Assembly (NCBI GenBank): GCA_014621425.1
Contig: JAANBB010000150.1
Coordinates: forward strand, 1 to 64,000
DNA: 64,000 nucleotides
Reading direction: 5' to 3'
DNA from: Cylindrodendrum hubeiense
Lineage: Eukaryota; Ascomycota; Sordariomycetes; Hypocreales; Nectriaceae
Part shown: positions 23,819 to 36,300 of the stretch, one piece after another
Layout of the letters: each line of letters opens with the position of its first letter
Position numbering within the stretch: the first letter of the stretch is position 1
Position numbers and translations under genes: made by a program
Notes under the pieces: model-generated
The model's input: only the letters and a program-made list of their open reading frames with translations
What the model was told of the DNA's origin: nothing
Databases searched by the model: none

Positions 23819-25702
23819 ATGTGGTCCAAACCTCTCCTCGCCGTGGCCGCCCTCGCCCTCGGCCCCGTCAACGCCCTTTGGCCTGTCCCTCAGAAGATTT
23901 CCACCGGAGAGAAAGTCCTCTTCATCGACCAGACCCTCGATGTCACCTACAATGGAGACTCTGTACGCTGAATCCCCCCCTGTGGTGCCGCCGGTGACCA
24001 TGACGCTTTGATGCACAATACTGAGACCTTGTTCAATAAACAGATTTCCTATACTTATGGGTACTCCCCCAGCTCCGGCTCCGACTTCAGCAGCAAGGAA
24101 ATCGTCCAGGCCGGCGTGTCTCGTGCCTTCCAGGCCATCTTCCAGGACAACTTTGTTCCATGGAAGCTCCGTGAGCGCAACTCTGACTTCGAGCCTGACG
24201 TCTATGAGACGAAGACTTTTGTCAAGTCCATCCAGATCACCCAGACTGAAAAGGACGATGCCAGCGCCTTCAAGCCTCTCGCTGGTGAAGTAGATGAGTC
24301 GTACACACTGACCCTCTCTGAGGATGGCCAGGCCGTTATCAAGGCCAAGTCGTCCGTCGGCTGCCTCCACGCACTGGAGTCATTCCTTCAGCTTTTCTTC
24401 AAGCACAGCTCTGGCACCTTTTGGTACACCCCGCACGCCCCCGTCTCTATCGAGGACGAGCCCAAGTTCCCCCATCGCGGTGTCTTGCTCGACGTCGCTC
24501 GTTCGTGGTTCGAGGTCGACGACATCAAGCATACCATTGACGCCATGGCCTGGAACAAGATGAACCGCCTCCACCTCCACGTTACTGACTCCCAGTCGTG
24601 GCCCCTTGAGATTCCCGCCCTGCCTAAGCTGGCCGAGGAAGGCGCCTACCGCAAGGGTCTCTCGTACTCGCCCGAAGATATCAAGGGCATCTACGAGTAC
24701 GGCGTCCACCGTGGCGTCGAGGTCATCATGGAGATTGATATGCCCGGTCACATCGGTGTCGTCGAGTTGGCTTACAAGGACCTCATCGTTGCTTACAATG
24801 AGAAGCCCTACCAGTGGTGGTGTGCCGAGCCCCCTTGCGGCGCGTTCCGCATGAACAGCACTGCTGTGTACGATTTCCTCGACACTTTGTTCGAAGACCT
24901 TTTCCCCCGTATCGCGCCCTACACCGCCTACTTCCACACTGGTGGAGACGAGCTCAACAAGAACGACTCGATGCTGGATCCCGATATCCAGTCCAACGAC
25001 ACTGAGGTTCTCACCCCGCTCTTGCAGACCTTTATTGATTATGCCCACGGCAAGGTCCGAGACGCGGGCCTGACCCCGTTCGTGTGGGAGGAGATGATTA
25101 CCGACTGGAACATCACTCTTGGCGACGATGTCGTCGTTCAGTCGTGGTTGGGCGGAACCGCTGTCAAGGATCTAGCTGAGGCTGGCCACAAGGTCATTAA
25201 CAGTGACTACAATTTCTGGGTGAGTGAACTTGCTGTAGATTCCAAGGAAAAGCGCCATACTAATGATAGATGACAGTACCTTGATTGTGGCCGTGGCCAG
25301 TGGCTCAACTTTGAGAACGGCGAAGCCTTCCAGACCTTCTACCCCTTCAACGATTGGTGTGGCCCTTCCAAGAGCTGGCGCCTCGTGTACTCGCACGACC
25401 CGGCCGCCGGACTGTCCAAGGAGGATGCGAAGCTGGTGCTCGGTGGCGAGGTGGCGGTCTGGTCCGAGACCATCGACGCCGTCAACTTGGACTCGCTGGT
25501 TTGGCCGCGAGCTAGTGCAGCCGGTGAGGTGCTCTGGTCTGGACGCCAGGACTCGGCGGGTCAGAACCGCTCGCAGTACGATGCCGCGCCGCGGTTGGCA
25601 GAGATGCGTGAGCGCATGGTTGCTCGAGGAGTGCGGGCTTCGCCCGTTCAGATGCCCTTCTGCACCCAGGGCGACCCAAGTGAGTGCGGTTATACTCCTT
25701 AG
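23819..25702 (+). CDS. nagA: Secreted beta-N-acetylhexosaminidase, glycoside hydrolase family 20
   Basis: The enzyme removes terminal N-acetylglucosamine from chitin oligomers outside the cell or in the wall, finishing chitin breakdown. Exons 23819-23962, 24044-25219 and 25277-25702 give 581 residues, usual for fungal GH20. A signal peptide MWSKPLLAVAALALGPVNA is followed by the expected mature start LWPVPQKISTG. The N-terminal zincin-like domain leads into the TIM barrel with RGVLLDVARSWF, HLHVTDSQSWPLEIP and IMEIDMPGH. The catalytic Asp-Glu pair is D350-E351 in HTGGDELN, and the late W(S/N)ETID and WPRASAAGEVLWSG motifs line the substrate pocket. N-glycosylation sequons are present. The C-terminus ends CTQGDPSECGYTP with paired cysteines. 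It stands alone, with no chitinase neighbour in the window. Confidence 0.95.
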
Positions 25703-27437
25703 AGGAGTGTGCGGATTCCCGCCAGTTGTTGATTTCTCTTCATCTCGTACATACCTACTTGCATTCTCATGGAGTCTGGTTTCATGACAATTGAATCAAT
25801 GGTTTCTAGTTGGTCCCAGTGTATATCCCGTGCCATTTCAACGCATTTTTGGTAACTGCATCGTATGTTGTAAGTTTGAGGATGAGCCAGAGAGTGAGTT
25901 AGAAAGTGAGACGACCGAGACGACCGGAACGATACGGAACGGGGCGACCGGGGACCCGGGCGGGGGCTTCGGCTCCGACAAGTGGGGTATTACTTAGCGC
26001 CACCCCGGACGGAGCCATGAGTTAGGCCGTAGAACCGGTTACCTGCCATCTGGGGACTTGATGGGCGTAATGTTGTATTGCACTAGGCTCGTAGTAGAGT
26101 TAGCTATTGCACATCGGCAAGGTCAGCTGGGGCGCCACAGACTCCGGCGCTGGTGGTGGCGGCACGTTGACGAGAGCTCGGCATGTGATGGCCAACGTGT
26201 CGTATTCTGGTGTGGGAGGTATTGTGGTTATACCTTGCATTTGTGAGTGCGTTTGGCACATGAGTTACACCATCGAGGCTCCGGTGTTGGGCGAAGGTGT
26301 GCAGCAGATGCCGCGTCTCGAATCCGGGGAAGGCCGGGGGGTGATTCGCTCGGTACATGGACATGGCCTGATGTTATCGAGGCACGGCCGCCGAGGCCGC
26401 TTACCTCATGACGGAGGTGGGAGAGCGTATTGGTAACTAAGTGCTAGACGGGAACTCGAGGAGATTCTTGAGAGATGGGGGCCCAAACACACGGTCTGGG
26501 GCTGGCCGGAGACTTCCCTTTTCAGCCATGTTACCGTTTTGGGGATCCTGATCGTCGACCCTGGCCCAGACCGCTGTGTTTCCTCCCACGTCACGAACTC
26601 CAGGTGAGCTTCTGAGATTCGGCTTCAGGTACAGTCTCTAAGCGTACTTATTTCTCGACTCTAGGTTGTCTGCCCTGCCATTCCTTCCCTAGGGACCTGA
26701 TGCATTGTTGTGCTTACACAACTGGGGGGCGGCTCTTATAACTTTTCATGTCAGATTCCCAGCTTAGATGATGGAAAGCACACGATTACACGACAACATA
26801 TCTCCATACCGCATATTTCCACCTCCCAGTATACCTTCAACTAGATGCAGAACATGCCCCGCGAAAGATGCCCATTACCCCGCCATCAATCCCAAAACCC
26901 TCCTCCACACCCACCCAAACAAGGGCCCCCCTGCCTCGGCAAACGTCCCGCATCCAACACAACCGCGAGGCATCTGAAAGTGACATTTCTCAATTGTCCC
27001 GACACCCCGCCTCCGGTGCCAAAAGAAAACATCTGCGCCGTCTCGATCGGGTAATCGGTTCGTCCTAGCGACTCTGTCTGGGTCAGGGGGTGAGGGGAAC
27101 GTCGTGGTTCTCCTTTGCGCTGTGTGCGATTGGTTGGCCTGGAAGGGGCCACAACAGGTTCTGATACTTAGGTATGCCGGGATTTGCCTTGCGTCCGAGA
27201 GTTGGAAAAGCTCTTGTGGGATTTATATCAAGGATCCTGCTGCTATGGTGGTTCCACTTGTAACTTGGCATCTAATCGTGTTGGATGACTTATACCGAGC
27301 CCCACCGCATTGGACCCTCAAGTCAATGAGACAAGCATTATCTTATGATTGTTTCTATTGAACAATAGTTTCGTCAATTCCATTCCATTACTTTCATCAC
27401 TATACGTATATCTTACTATATCCATCAACCTCCTAAA
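25703..27437. other. Intergenic DNA between hexosaminidase and P450 genes
   Basis: This 1.7 kb holds the hexosaminidase 3' flank and the P450 promoter. A purine-rich GAGTGAG/GACGACCGAGACGACC stretch lies near 25882-25950. No convincing coding region was found on either strand. Confidence 0.5.
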
Positions 27438-29154
27438 ATGGGCCTCGTCGAAGCCGTCTTGGAGCAAGTCTCCCTCAAAACATTCTTCGCCGTTCTCATC
27501 GCCGTCTACTCCGTCTGGCATGTTATCTGCCGCATCGATGAGCATCGGCGCATCACACGCCTTGGAAAATATGGTCTACAACTCAAGTCTTACGCTCCGC
27601 TCGGTAAGTCCTCGGTCCCCTGTCGGTCACACACTTCATGGCTCACGTACCTCATACAGGTCTCGATAACCTCTTTAAGACTGTCCGAGCCACCATAAAC
27701 CACGAAAACCTCGAATTCTGGCGCAACACCCTCCTTCTGCCTGTTAACTCCTGGACCTCTGAGGCACGCGTTCTCAACATGCGCATAATCTTCACCGCCG
27801 ACCCGGCCAATCTCAAAGCCATCCTGGCAACGCAGTTTGGCGACTACGGCAAGGGTAAGCCCTTCCACGCCGAGTGGAAGGACTTCCTCGGCGACAGTAT
27901 CTTCACCACCGACGGGCATCAATGGCATGCCAGCCGCCAGCTCATCCGACCCCAGTTCACCCGTGACCGTGTCAGCGACTTGCACTGTTTCGAATCGCAC
28001 ATGCAAACGTTTTTCCGTGCCATTGCGAACGGTGGACCGCTGGATGGGGAAAATCAGAAGGTAGATATGGACGGTGTCAATGGGAGGGTGATGGATATTA
28101 GCAGCTTGTTCTTCCGTTACACACTGGACGTGGCAACCGAATTCCTCCTGGGATCAGATGTGAAGTCCCTTACGTGAGTATCCTACCTTCAACTCTCATA
28201 TTTGTCGACAAAACTATTTCATACTGACCGTATAATAGGAACCCTGTCCAAGAGTTCGCCGAGGCTTTCAACGAAGTCCAGCGCATCCAGAATATCATTG
28301 CACGGACATCTAAGGCACGCCACTTTTACCCAAAGTTCGCCTTCTGGCGCAACCTCAAGGTGGTTCACCAGTTTATCAACTTCTACATCGAGCGAGCCCT
28401 GCGCATGAGCCCCGAGGAACTCGCCCTCAAGTCCAAGGACGACCACAGCTACACATTCCTGCACGCCCTCGCTGGCTTTACCCGGGACCGCACCGCCCTG
28501 CGCGACCAGATCATGAGCATCCTCATCGCTGGCCGAGACACCACCGCTTGCACTCTGTCTTGGGCGCTCTATGAGATGGGTCGCCATCCAGAGGTCGTCC
28601 ATAGGCTGCGAGCCGAGCTCCTCAACACTGTCGGACCTACGCGAACTCCGACATACGAGGACCTGAAGAATATGCCCTACATGAAGGCCATCCTCAACGA
28701 GACTCTGCGCTTGTACCCAGCAGTTCCCTTCAACGTCCGACTCGCCCTCAAAGATACGACGCTCCCGCGCGGTGGCGGCCCAGACGGCACTGAGCCCCTG
28801 GCAGTGCTTAAGGACACGCCCATCGCATACTCAACATTAGTTATGCAGCGCCGCGCAGACTTATACCCGCCCGTGTCGGACAAGTTTGCTCATCCAGATG
28901 TCTTCAGCCCCGAGCGGTGGGAGCACTGGCATCCGAAGCCACACGAGTACATCCCCTTCAACGCGGGCCCGCGGATCTGTATCGGGCAGCAGTTCGCGTT
29001 GACCGAGATGAGCTACGTTCTGTGCCGCATGTTCCAGCGGTACGAAAAGGTGGTGAGCTACATGCACGACGTTGACGGCGGGATTCCCATGCTCAAGGCG
29101 GATATTGTGCTGTCGCCGGGTCAGGGGGTGCGGGTAGCTTTCTGGGAGGCCTAG
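27438..29154 (+). CDS. Cytochrome P450 of the CYP52 clan (alkane/fatty-acid hydroxylase type)
   Basis: Members of this clan are ER-anchored monooxygenases that hydroxylate fatty acids or alkanes, usually at the omega end, with electrons from NADPH-P450 reductase. Exons 27438-27603, 27660-28173 and 28239-29154 give 531 residues. A membrane anchor covers about residues 13-31. The I-helix motif AGRDTTACTLSW, the K-helix ExxR in NETLRLYP, the later PERW motif and the haem loop FNAGPRICIGQQFALTEM with the ligand at Cys474 are all intact. The FNAGPRICIGQQ form and the long insertion after VRLALKDTTLP are typical of CYP52/CYP539/CYP584-like families; the exact family is not decided. The convergent neighbour is an aminotransferase and no biosynthetic cluster is evident, so lipid oxidation is the likely role, by inference. 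Confidence 0.9.
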
Positions 29155-29404
29155 TCTTGGTTTCTTTGATTTGATTGTCTGCAGCCGAGTCCTATAATGA
29201 TGTGCATGAAAGCCCTTGGGATTTCCAATGACTAGTTCGATAGGCCCATATTTACTACCCTCTTTTGAACTATGTTGGATGCTGACATGATTGATACCGT
29301 TGCCCAACTACCCCGTTCGCAATGCATATCCAAGAAACAGCCAAATACAATCATGTCGCCGTCAAGAATCCCTTTCTCCTCAACCCACATACAGTACGCT
29401 AGTT

Positions 29405-31240
29405 TTATTGCTTCCCAAAGCTACTCTTCACTGCCTGGCCGAATCTCTTGATGGCTTCATTCATGTTCTCAGGGGTTGCAGATGCGTATGTGGCTCGGAA
29501 GAACAATCCCGGTGGAGACTTATCCTTCTCGGTGAGGAACCACGAGCCTCGGGCAACTAACACGCCGCCATCGATACACGAGTCGAAGATCTCCTGCTCA
29601 ATGTCCACAATGCTTCGTTCGGCGGCGTGCGGGTGCTTAGTGTAGTCGACTTGAAGCCACATCTAGACGGTCGTATTAGCCATCTCAGCGCTTACAAATG
29701 TATTCAGGGTATCAGTATAACTGTGAACTTACAAACATGCCCGCTGTAGGAGGGTCCCAGGTCACAAGGTCGCGAGGGAGGTGTTCATCGCAGGCATCTA
29801 GCATGGCATCTCGCTTTTTCGTATACTCAAGGCGCAAGTTCATGAGCCAGCGCAGGTAACCTTCGTGGCCCCAAGTCTCGTCAAGGAGCTTGTACAGGAT
29901 AAGCTGAGAGAACCCGCTTGGTCCTTGGCTGGCGACCTCGGCGTGACGGACATAGCGCTCAATGATCTGCGCCGATGCAGTGATCCATCCGAGGCGGGAG
30001 CCCGGTACGAGAACCTTGGAGAATGAATCCATGCGCATGACACGCCCGTCAACATCCAGACTCAGATACGAAGGAAGGAGTGATGAGACGAAATCGTCAA
30101 CCGACTCGGGCTCTGGTGCGTATGGTTGCTTTCCCCCAGTGTAAGGCTGCATCTGGATGAAGTAGTAAGGTTCGTCCTCGATTATGTAGAGGTCGTGCTT
30201 CTGGGCTATAGAGTAGAGAGCCTGTCTTCGCTCAATGCCTTGAGTTGCTCCTGTGGGGTTCTGTCCTGAGGGCACCGTATAAAGAAGATGAGGTTTCCGA
30301 GCACCGCGAGCATCAGCGTCCCAGTTAGTCAACATCTCATCCATTGCTTCGGGGATGAGGCCCTGTTCGTCAATCTCAACTCCGAACGTCTTGACTCCCA
30401 GTGGCGTAATTGTCTCCAGGGCAGTCGAGAAACTAAACGCCTCGGTCAGGACGGAGTCGCCACGGTCTTTATCGCAGAACATTCGTAGCGCCTCCTCCAG
30501 GGCGCCAGTGCTGCCAATGGTTTGGCAGATCTGCCAGTCAGCATATGGAGGCTTGTAGACAATTTCAGTATGCTCGGTCAGGTAACGGATCATCTGGGGA
30601 GAGCCGGTGGCTTGACCATAATTGAGAGCGATGGACAAGTCATAAGTGCCGTCACGGTCACGGACATCGTACTTCCCAATCTTGACAACCTGCCCTGACT
30701 CGGCCGTGTCCTTTTCGGAGAAGTTGGGAGACACGGGCACCTTGAACTCAAGCTCAGCGAAGGGGAACACCTCGCTTGATGGGAGGCCACCGCCGAGGGA
30801 GATAAGACCAGGTTTCTTCATGTGGCGCGCAGCTTGCTTCAGGGTGCAAGGCTCTCGCACTCTACTTTCGTGGCTCAGGTGATCTAGCGCATTGTGTAAG
30901 TCGGGGAGCTTTGTGGGTATTTGATTTCAACACATACTATCCCATTGCTTCGCATTGGGCTTGCCAGCAGTCTTGAAAGTCGTCAATCAGCCACGTGAAT
31001 CTTTTTACACAACTCAACTCAATTCTAACAACTTACCGATCCCTTGAACATATCACTATCAGAGGCAGCGGCGACTCCAGCCACGAGCTTCCCCGCTTTG
31101 GCTCGCCTCGCCTTAATCTCATCAATGGGCGAGACGCCTTGACTCTTGTCGGCATTCGAGAGGAGGTGAGACGTGGTGTGAAACATTCGGCCATAGCGGA
31201 CTGCTGGCCGGAGCCGAGCCGCCCTCATAATCGGGAGCAT
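29405..31240 (-). CDS. ARO8: ARO8-type aromatic/2-aminoadipate aminotransferase, likely mitochondrial
   Basis: This is a PLP-dependent class I transaminase of the Aro8/LysN group, acting on aromatic amino acids, kynurenine or 2-aminoadipate. Exons on the minus strand are 31037-31240, 30938-30971, 29733-30883 and 29405-29662, giving 548 residues. The N-terminus MLPIMRAARLRPAVRYGRMF is basic and free of acids for about 29 residues, like a mitochondrial presequence. The fold-type I motifs follow: GLISLGGGLPSSEVFP, the GSTGALEEALRM cofactor segment, PSGQNPTGA, EDEPYYF, and the Schiff-base Lys in MDSFSKVLVPGSRLGW. The C-terminus has GVLVARGSWF and FFRATYAS. The second exon is only 34 bases; its acceptor (TTTCAAG) is the least certain junction. 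Substrate cannot be read from sequence. Confidence 0.88.
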
Positions 31241-32434
31241 GGTGCCGTACTTATCACGGTGACGATGAGGCTGGCGATGGACACGGAGAGACGATGGCTT
31301 GGATCAATGGTGGATTGGATGGTTGACAAGAGACGGACAGGATGGACTACGATATAGGCATGCCGGGGGGTTCAGCCAAGTCGTGGGTCACGCGGACGAC
31401 CCCTGTTCATCGACCTGCCGGGTAGGTTGGAGGATCGGTAAATCAACAGTGTAAAGATACGACAGTTTTGGTGGAGGTCGCTTTATCAAGCGCCGCCCGC
31501 CCCGGCGCCGATAGCAACGAAGCCGGTGCCGGAGACAGGTTCCCGTCCGACCGTAGCCGGCAGTACCCTTGTCGCACCGCAAGCCGGCATTGGTCATGGC
31601 TCCAAACTACCCTATATCCGGACTCGACAACCACCCATTCCACCTGGAACCACATGCGTCCCTCTTGGTGGCCAATCATGACGCATAGGGCGTGCCATAG
31701 GGCGTGCTCCAGGGCGCACTCCGTGGTTGCTGAAGATGCTGGTGATGTATCGTGCTTCATTCACCGTGTTTTGGGGTTGCCCAGCCGCAAATGTGCTATC
31801 CGGTGTCGCACGCCGCCCACTCGAAACATGACATTGGGGGCCCATTTGACAGACAACCCCGCAGCACACGCCCGCAATACGTACTATGTGGTACATCCTC
31901 CAGCTCGTAATAGATTACCGCAATCACTCAATGCCCGACACTTGGATTGTCCACCCCGCAAAATGACGATCCACTTACATAGTACACCACGGCCCGGAAG
32001 CGCTTGGATAGCGCCCCGGGATGAGACAATAGGAAAATGGGAGATGGGACCTGTGATGAGCCATGCTCCCAGTCGGAACCGCGTAATCAATGCAATACAT
32101 ATGTGTGCGCGGGGCATGTCGACACGGCCTGCAGAGTCACCAGAACACGTCGACATGAGCCAGATCCAATACTTAGCTTAAAACCCCGTCAACTCAAGTC
32201 TAAATGCTGTTAATCTCATGTTAATCTCATTCACTCTTCCCATCGCCCACCCTCTGCAATTCCCCGGAACAATCAAGGACAAGAAATAAGAGTAACCACA
32301 ACCGAAATAACAGCGGCGGTATGGCGAAGCACGAGCGAAGCAGCTTGTGGGCCTTTTCGCCTTTTCGCTTGGTCGATTCGACCGGGAGCTACATCTCCAT
32401 TCCGCTCGAGCCACAAAAGCATCGTCACTGTCGC
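31241..32434. other. Intergenic DNA, no gene supported
   Basis: The right part would hold the 3' flank of the membrane-protein model on the minus strand, and the left part the promoter of the ARO8-type gene. A plus-strand open frame at 31468-32181 has His/Arg/Ser-rich composition, no domain and no support. Confidence 0.4.
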
Positions 32435-33333
32435 TCATGGATGCCCGCACCCGTGGACACGGAGGCTTACTGCGCTCACCACCATAGCCACGCACACGGC
32501 CCATGACACATGTACTAGCATGATGTAGTCGGCACTTGCCCCGGTGTACTCTCCTGCGATCGCACCGACAGCAACGCAGACCGCAAATATGTACGGCTGA
32601 TTGGGGTCGCGTAGCTGGCGCCGGCGGAGGAACGACGCCGCCGAGCACCCAAAGACGATGCACGAGGCGAGGAGCATCCATCGCGACGGGCGGGCAAGAG
32701 AACCGACGCGAGTCGTTTTTGGCCATGTCTGGCGGCACCCGGAGCAAGTGTCAGTGTCACTTCAGCCATTACAGTTGGGAAAGAGGTGAGTGCATGACAA
32801 AAAGAAAAGGATGGACGAGCTGATGGCCGGGCAGCATAGAGTGAAGCCGAGGCTAGAGCAGCTGGAGCAGCTGGACCCGGAACCAAGTTCCCAAAGCACA
32901 TACCGCATCAAGTGGGCGAGTTGCTTTGCAGAGCTGGTTCATGTACGTGGTCATGATACCAACACTGGAGCTGGCTGGCAGCAACTCGACCAGGTCAACG
33001 AGGGCCTTGCGGACCGGGACATGGTGTCCATGCCCCCTTTCGTTTCGTTGAGAGGTTTCGTTCGCTTTTTCAATATACGGTGACATGAAGTCGAAGGCGC
33101 CGCGTCGCGCTGTGATCTGGTCGACCTGAACGTGCGGAATTGAGGCTCAAGTCTAGGCTTTTGCCACAGGACTTGAACAGGAACCCGACAAGGGTTTTAA
33201 AGTCAGGACCAGAGCGAGGTTGCCTCGTCAAGAGGGACTCCAAGGCGGCTGTTCCTGTGGCCTGGGCGGCCTCGAATACCCAAACGGAAACTGGAGCCGT
33301 GTCCTGATCAGCTGCGACAATAGGTGTTGCCAT
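32435..33333 (-). CDS. Putative small membrane protein, three exons (model uncertain)
   Basis: I do not recognise the family. The proposed exons 33190-33333, 32904-33125 and 32435-32728 give 219 residues. The start MATPIVAADQDTAPVSVWVF has a good GCCATGG context. The middle exon reads ARRGAFDFMSPYIEKA and KALVDLVELLPASSSVGIMT. The last exon has three hydrophobic stretches suited to membrane spans: WMLLASCIVFGCSAASFL, YIFAVCVAVGAIAGEY and YIMLVHVSWAVCVAMVVSAV. The second intron (32729-32903) has a GTATGT donor, a CTGAC branch and a CAG acceptor. The first intron uses a poor GTCGGG donor, so that junction may be wrong or the gene may be damaged. The gene is divergent from the membrane protein at 34131. 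Confidence 0.4.
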
Positions 33334-34130
33334 GGCGCAGACGACAGGAAGCGATATAAAGCCCTGGAAGCTCCTGTTTGGACGTAAGCCCTCAGATGAC
33401 GCCCGCACTGCCCGCGCCGCGCGGTAGCCTGGGGCGTCGTCGCCTTGACGCAGTGATGCCCAAACACCAAGCGTTGGGCCGTGCAAGTGTACCGGGCAGA
33501 GTCGAGGTGAGGCTGTTCGTCTGCTTGCCCAGAGCCAACCATCCCAGCTCTCTTGCGGCTCTTGCGGTTCGCCAGGTGCCAGCTCGGTCGCACCGAGGTT
33601 CGCAATGAGGTTCGCATCGGCCTCCGCATAGGGCTCCGCATAGAGCTCCCCACACGAGGCAGCAAGTGCTGACCCCCCCGGTCGACCAACATCATCCTCA
33701 GTGGTCCATTATCTCATCGATTCGTCGAGGTCCAACAACCACCTGGGGAAGTTGCCATCCCACCGCCCAACCATTGAACCGCTCCGTTTCTCTAACCTGC
33801 GATGGGATGAGAAAAATCGGCCGTAACCGGAAGCGAATGGCACGAGAGTGACCCAAGTTAGTTCGCCCAGGCCTGAGGCAGCAGAGCGGCACTGGGAGCA
33901 ACCGTCTGGTCTATTGGGCCGGGACATGGCTCCCCAGCCTTAAAACCTCGGGCAGGGCATCGGGCACCGGATTTCCACCTGTCTATCCCTTCTCTGTCTC
34001 TCATCAAAATACAAAACGCCCTTCTCTTACGTGTACAGCTCCAAGTCCACTCCGTCGCCTTCGCCCTCTCCTCGCCTGCTGCCCTCATGACCGCCACTGC
34101 CGACTCACAACCGTCTCATCAATAACCAGT
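33334..34130. promoter_or_regulatory. Divergent spacer between two membrane-protein genes
   Basis: Both flanking models start at its ends, so it should hold both promoters. A CT-rich leader runs at about 33970-34130 before the plus-strand start. Short repeats of GGTTCGCA/GGCTCCGCATA lie near 33596-33645. No gene is called. Confidence 0.4.
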
Positions 34131-34969
34131 ATGGACGACCTTAGTCGACGTTTTAGGCAGACTGTGTTTTACGGCGCCGAAGTCTTGCCAGCCGGCTTCC
34201 TCTTGGGTTCTGGGCTTGCTTTGAGTGTGCCCCAGGACCATACCACTGAGATAGTGTGAGTGCTGCCGCACCCGCCGCCGTCTGGACCAGGGCTAACTAT
34301 GATCAGTACCATCGTGATCCTCATAATGTCTGGCGCAATGTCGGCTCTTGCGTACAAAGCAGTCCTTCAGGCGTAGGCACACACCCTAGGGCTGAATGTG
34401 TCGATGAGTGCTGATTGCCGCCCAGAGTAAACTTTGGCATTGTTGCCGCTCTCCTGGCCTTGTGCTGTATTGCTCACCGAATCCTCAGTCATGCGCATGC
34501 CCCAAAACTCACGGCCGAGACGACTTTCATGGATGAGATTTTCTCGTGCTTGAGAGAATATGCGATCATGACGGCGTGTGTCGGGTTTGCAGTGGTCATG
34601 GGGTACCGGCCTCCCACGCGAAGAGCACCAGTAGATTCCATCCCGGTCGAGCGGCCAAACCCTGGCTCAATCACATCATCTCTCTTGCATTCCCTGGATT
34701 TAGGATCAAAGCGACCCCAGGAGAATTCCTCAAATTCAGATAAACTCGAACTCGTCTCGGACCCCGGATCCCTCTTTTTCCGGCACGTTGGACCCGCGTC
34801 CAGTTACTCAGGAACCTCAGAACACTCAGTGCTCTCCCTCTCCTCATCAAGTGGCCAAGTTGACCCAGCCCTAGCCATGGTCATCTGGCAACTGTCCATG
34901 AAAGTTACAGAAGTGAAGCCAACTCGGGATGAGGATGCCTCAACCGTACCCCAGGTTGAGGTGGAATAA
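34131..34969 (+). CDS. Small multi-span membrane protein of unknown function
   Basis: I do not recognise the family. Exons 34131-34255, 34307-34372 and 34426-34969 give 244 residues; all introns have GT/AG ends and closing phases. The start MDDLSRRFRQTVFYGAEVLP has a clean ATG after a CT-rich leader. Hydrophobic spans are about AGFLLGSGLALSV, TIVILIMSGAMSALAYKAV, FGIVAALLALCCIAHRIL and, after a hydrophilic loop, YAIMTACVGFAVVMGY. The last 120 residues are hydrophilic, Ser-rich and probably cytosolic, ending VPQVEVE. The first intron is only 51 bases. Many ascomycetes have such lineage-restricted four-span proteins; a role cannot be stated. Confidence 0.6.
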
Positions 34970-36300
34970 ATCGGGCAGTGTTTTACCAAGACACACATTG
35001 ATGCCTATGAAGCTTCTTGAGAAGATGACGACCGTTGGCCGGACCGCGGACCTAGTATGGAGATGCACTCCAACTGAGTTATGATTGAGAGGACCCGTTT
35101 TTTCTTGGAGTGATGACTTTTGCTATGCTATTCTTTTTTTTCTTCTTCCTGGATTTGGACCACATTGGAATCCCAGGATAAACATGCAACCCAGGCCGAC
35201 CAAGGACGGTTTATACAAAGCCTCACCAATCCCGCCCTTTTCCTCCTCACCCAATGGATGCCCCTAGGAACCTCGAACCAGAGATACAAACCGGTCCGAG
35301 AAGATGTTGCATGAATCATTTCAATTCTTGCCCATCGGATACCAAATGTCGCTTGGAACACGGTACACAGAAGCGACCACAAAACAGACAAACAGGTGTG
35401 ACTAATGGACGATGTCACCTCTGTCGGCAATGACCCCATGCCTGGAAGGAAGGGATTGATCCGAGGACCGATCAGGGAAGCCTCGATAAGGAGATACATA
35501 CGTACCCTGGTTTTTATTATGGGATAGGACCAAGACTGGAATGCTGGAAATTGATATGCTGAATCACTCGCTTGATGGGCACACCGCAGAACGTAGATGA
35601 CTGACTGGACCTTGATACGTTTTCGCCGGGCCATTTCGTTTCATGTCTCACGTGGTGCTGGTGCCATTATCGAGAAGCATTTTAGGAATTGGGTATTTTC
35701 ATTTTGGAAAGTCAACGATGCGAACGTTGGCTGATATCGGAGAGGATCTAAAGTCAATGCTGCATTGGCATGGATGGTGGTATAGAAGTAACGAGGGCGT
35801 GGGGAACGGCGCAGGCCGGATCAAAAGTCACGCCTTGAAGGATTGCGCACGACACATTGATGTATGTATATAAATTTGGGTTTTCTGGTCAGTAATTGAA
35901 GCGAGAAATGTCCAAGCTTGTCGGTTCTCGAGAATATGATATGATGTTGTTAGAGTGCGGATGGCAGCCTTCGGACCCTCGAGATGGGAGTCGAATGGAT
36001 GGGCGGCGGGTCTTATGTAATCCAGACAGAGAGCTTCCCCACCAATGACTGGCGGCCGTGATGACAGCACCGCCAGGGAGGGAGCTGACCCGCGACACGG
36101 AGCGACACCCAGTTGACGTCCCTCATCTTCCTCCAGCAACAGCACCTTGAGCCAATGGCCCCGAGACACCCTTCCAGAGTGAGCGCGCATGGTCATGTTT
36201 GAGGCTTCGCCCCAGCGAAATATCCACCCCCAACGGCAGCGCATCGGCATCGAACGGGCTGCAGCGCATCCACGGTGAGCTGAGTAGCTAGCTGCCCGCC
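34970..36300. other. Intergenic DNA before RIC1
   Basis: A minus-strand frame at 35128-35634 and a plus-strand frame at 35643-35873 are open but lack domain, intron or composition support. The right end should hold the RIC1 promoter. No gene is called. Confidence 0.4.

Noticed and set aside
27438..31240. P450 plus aminotransferase as a secondary-metabolite cluster
   Set aside because: No synthase, transporter or regulator lies between or beside them, and the genes are convergent with ordinary functions; proximity alone is not evidence.
35128..35634. 168-codon minus-strand frame
   Set aside because: No initiation context, domain or composition typical of neighbouring genes; reads like random non-coding sequence.
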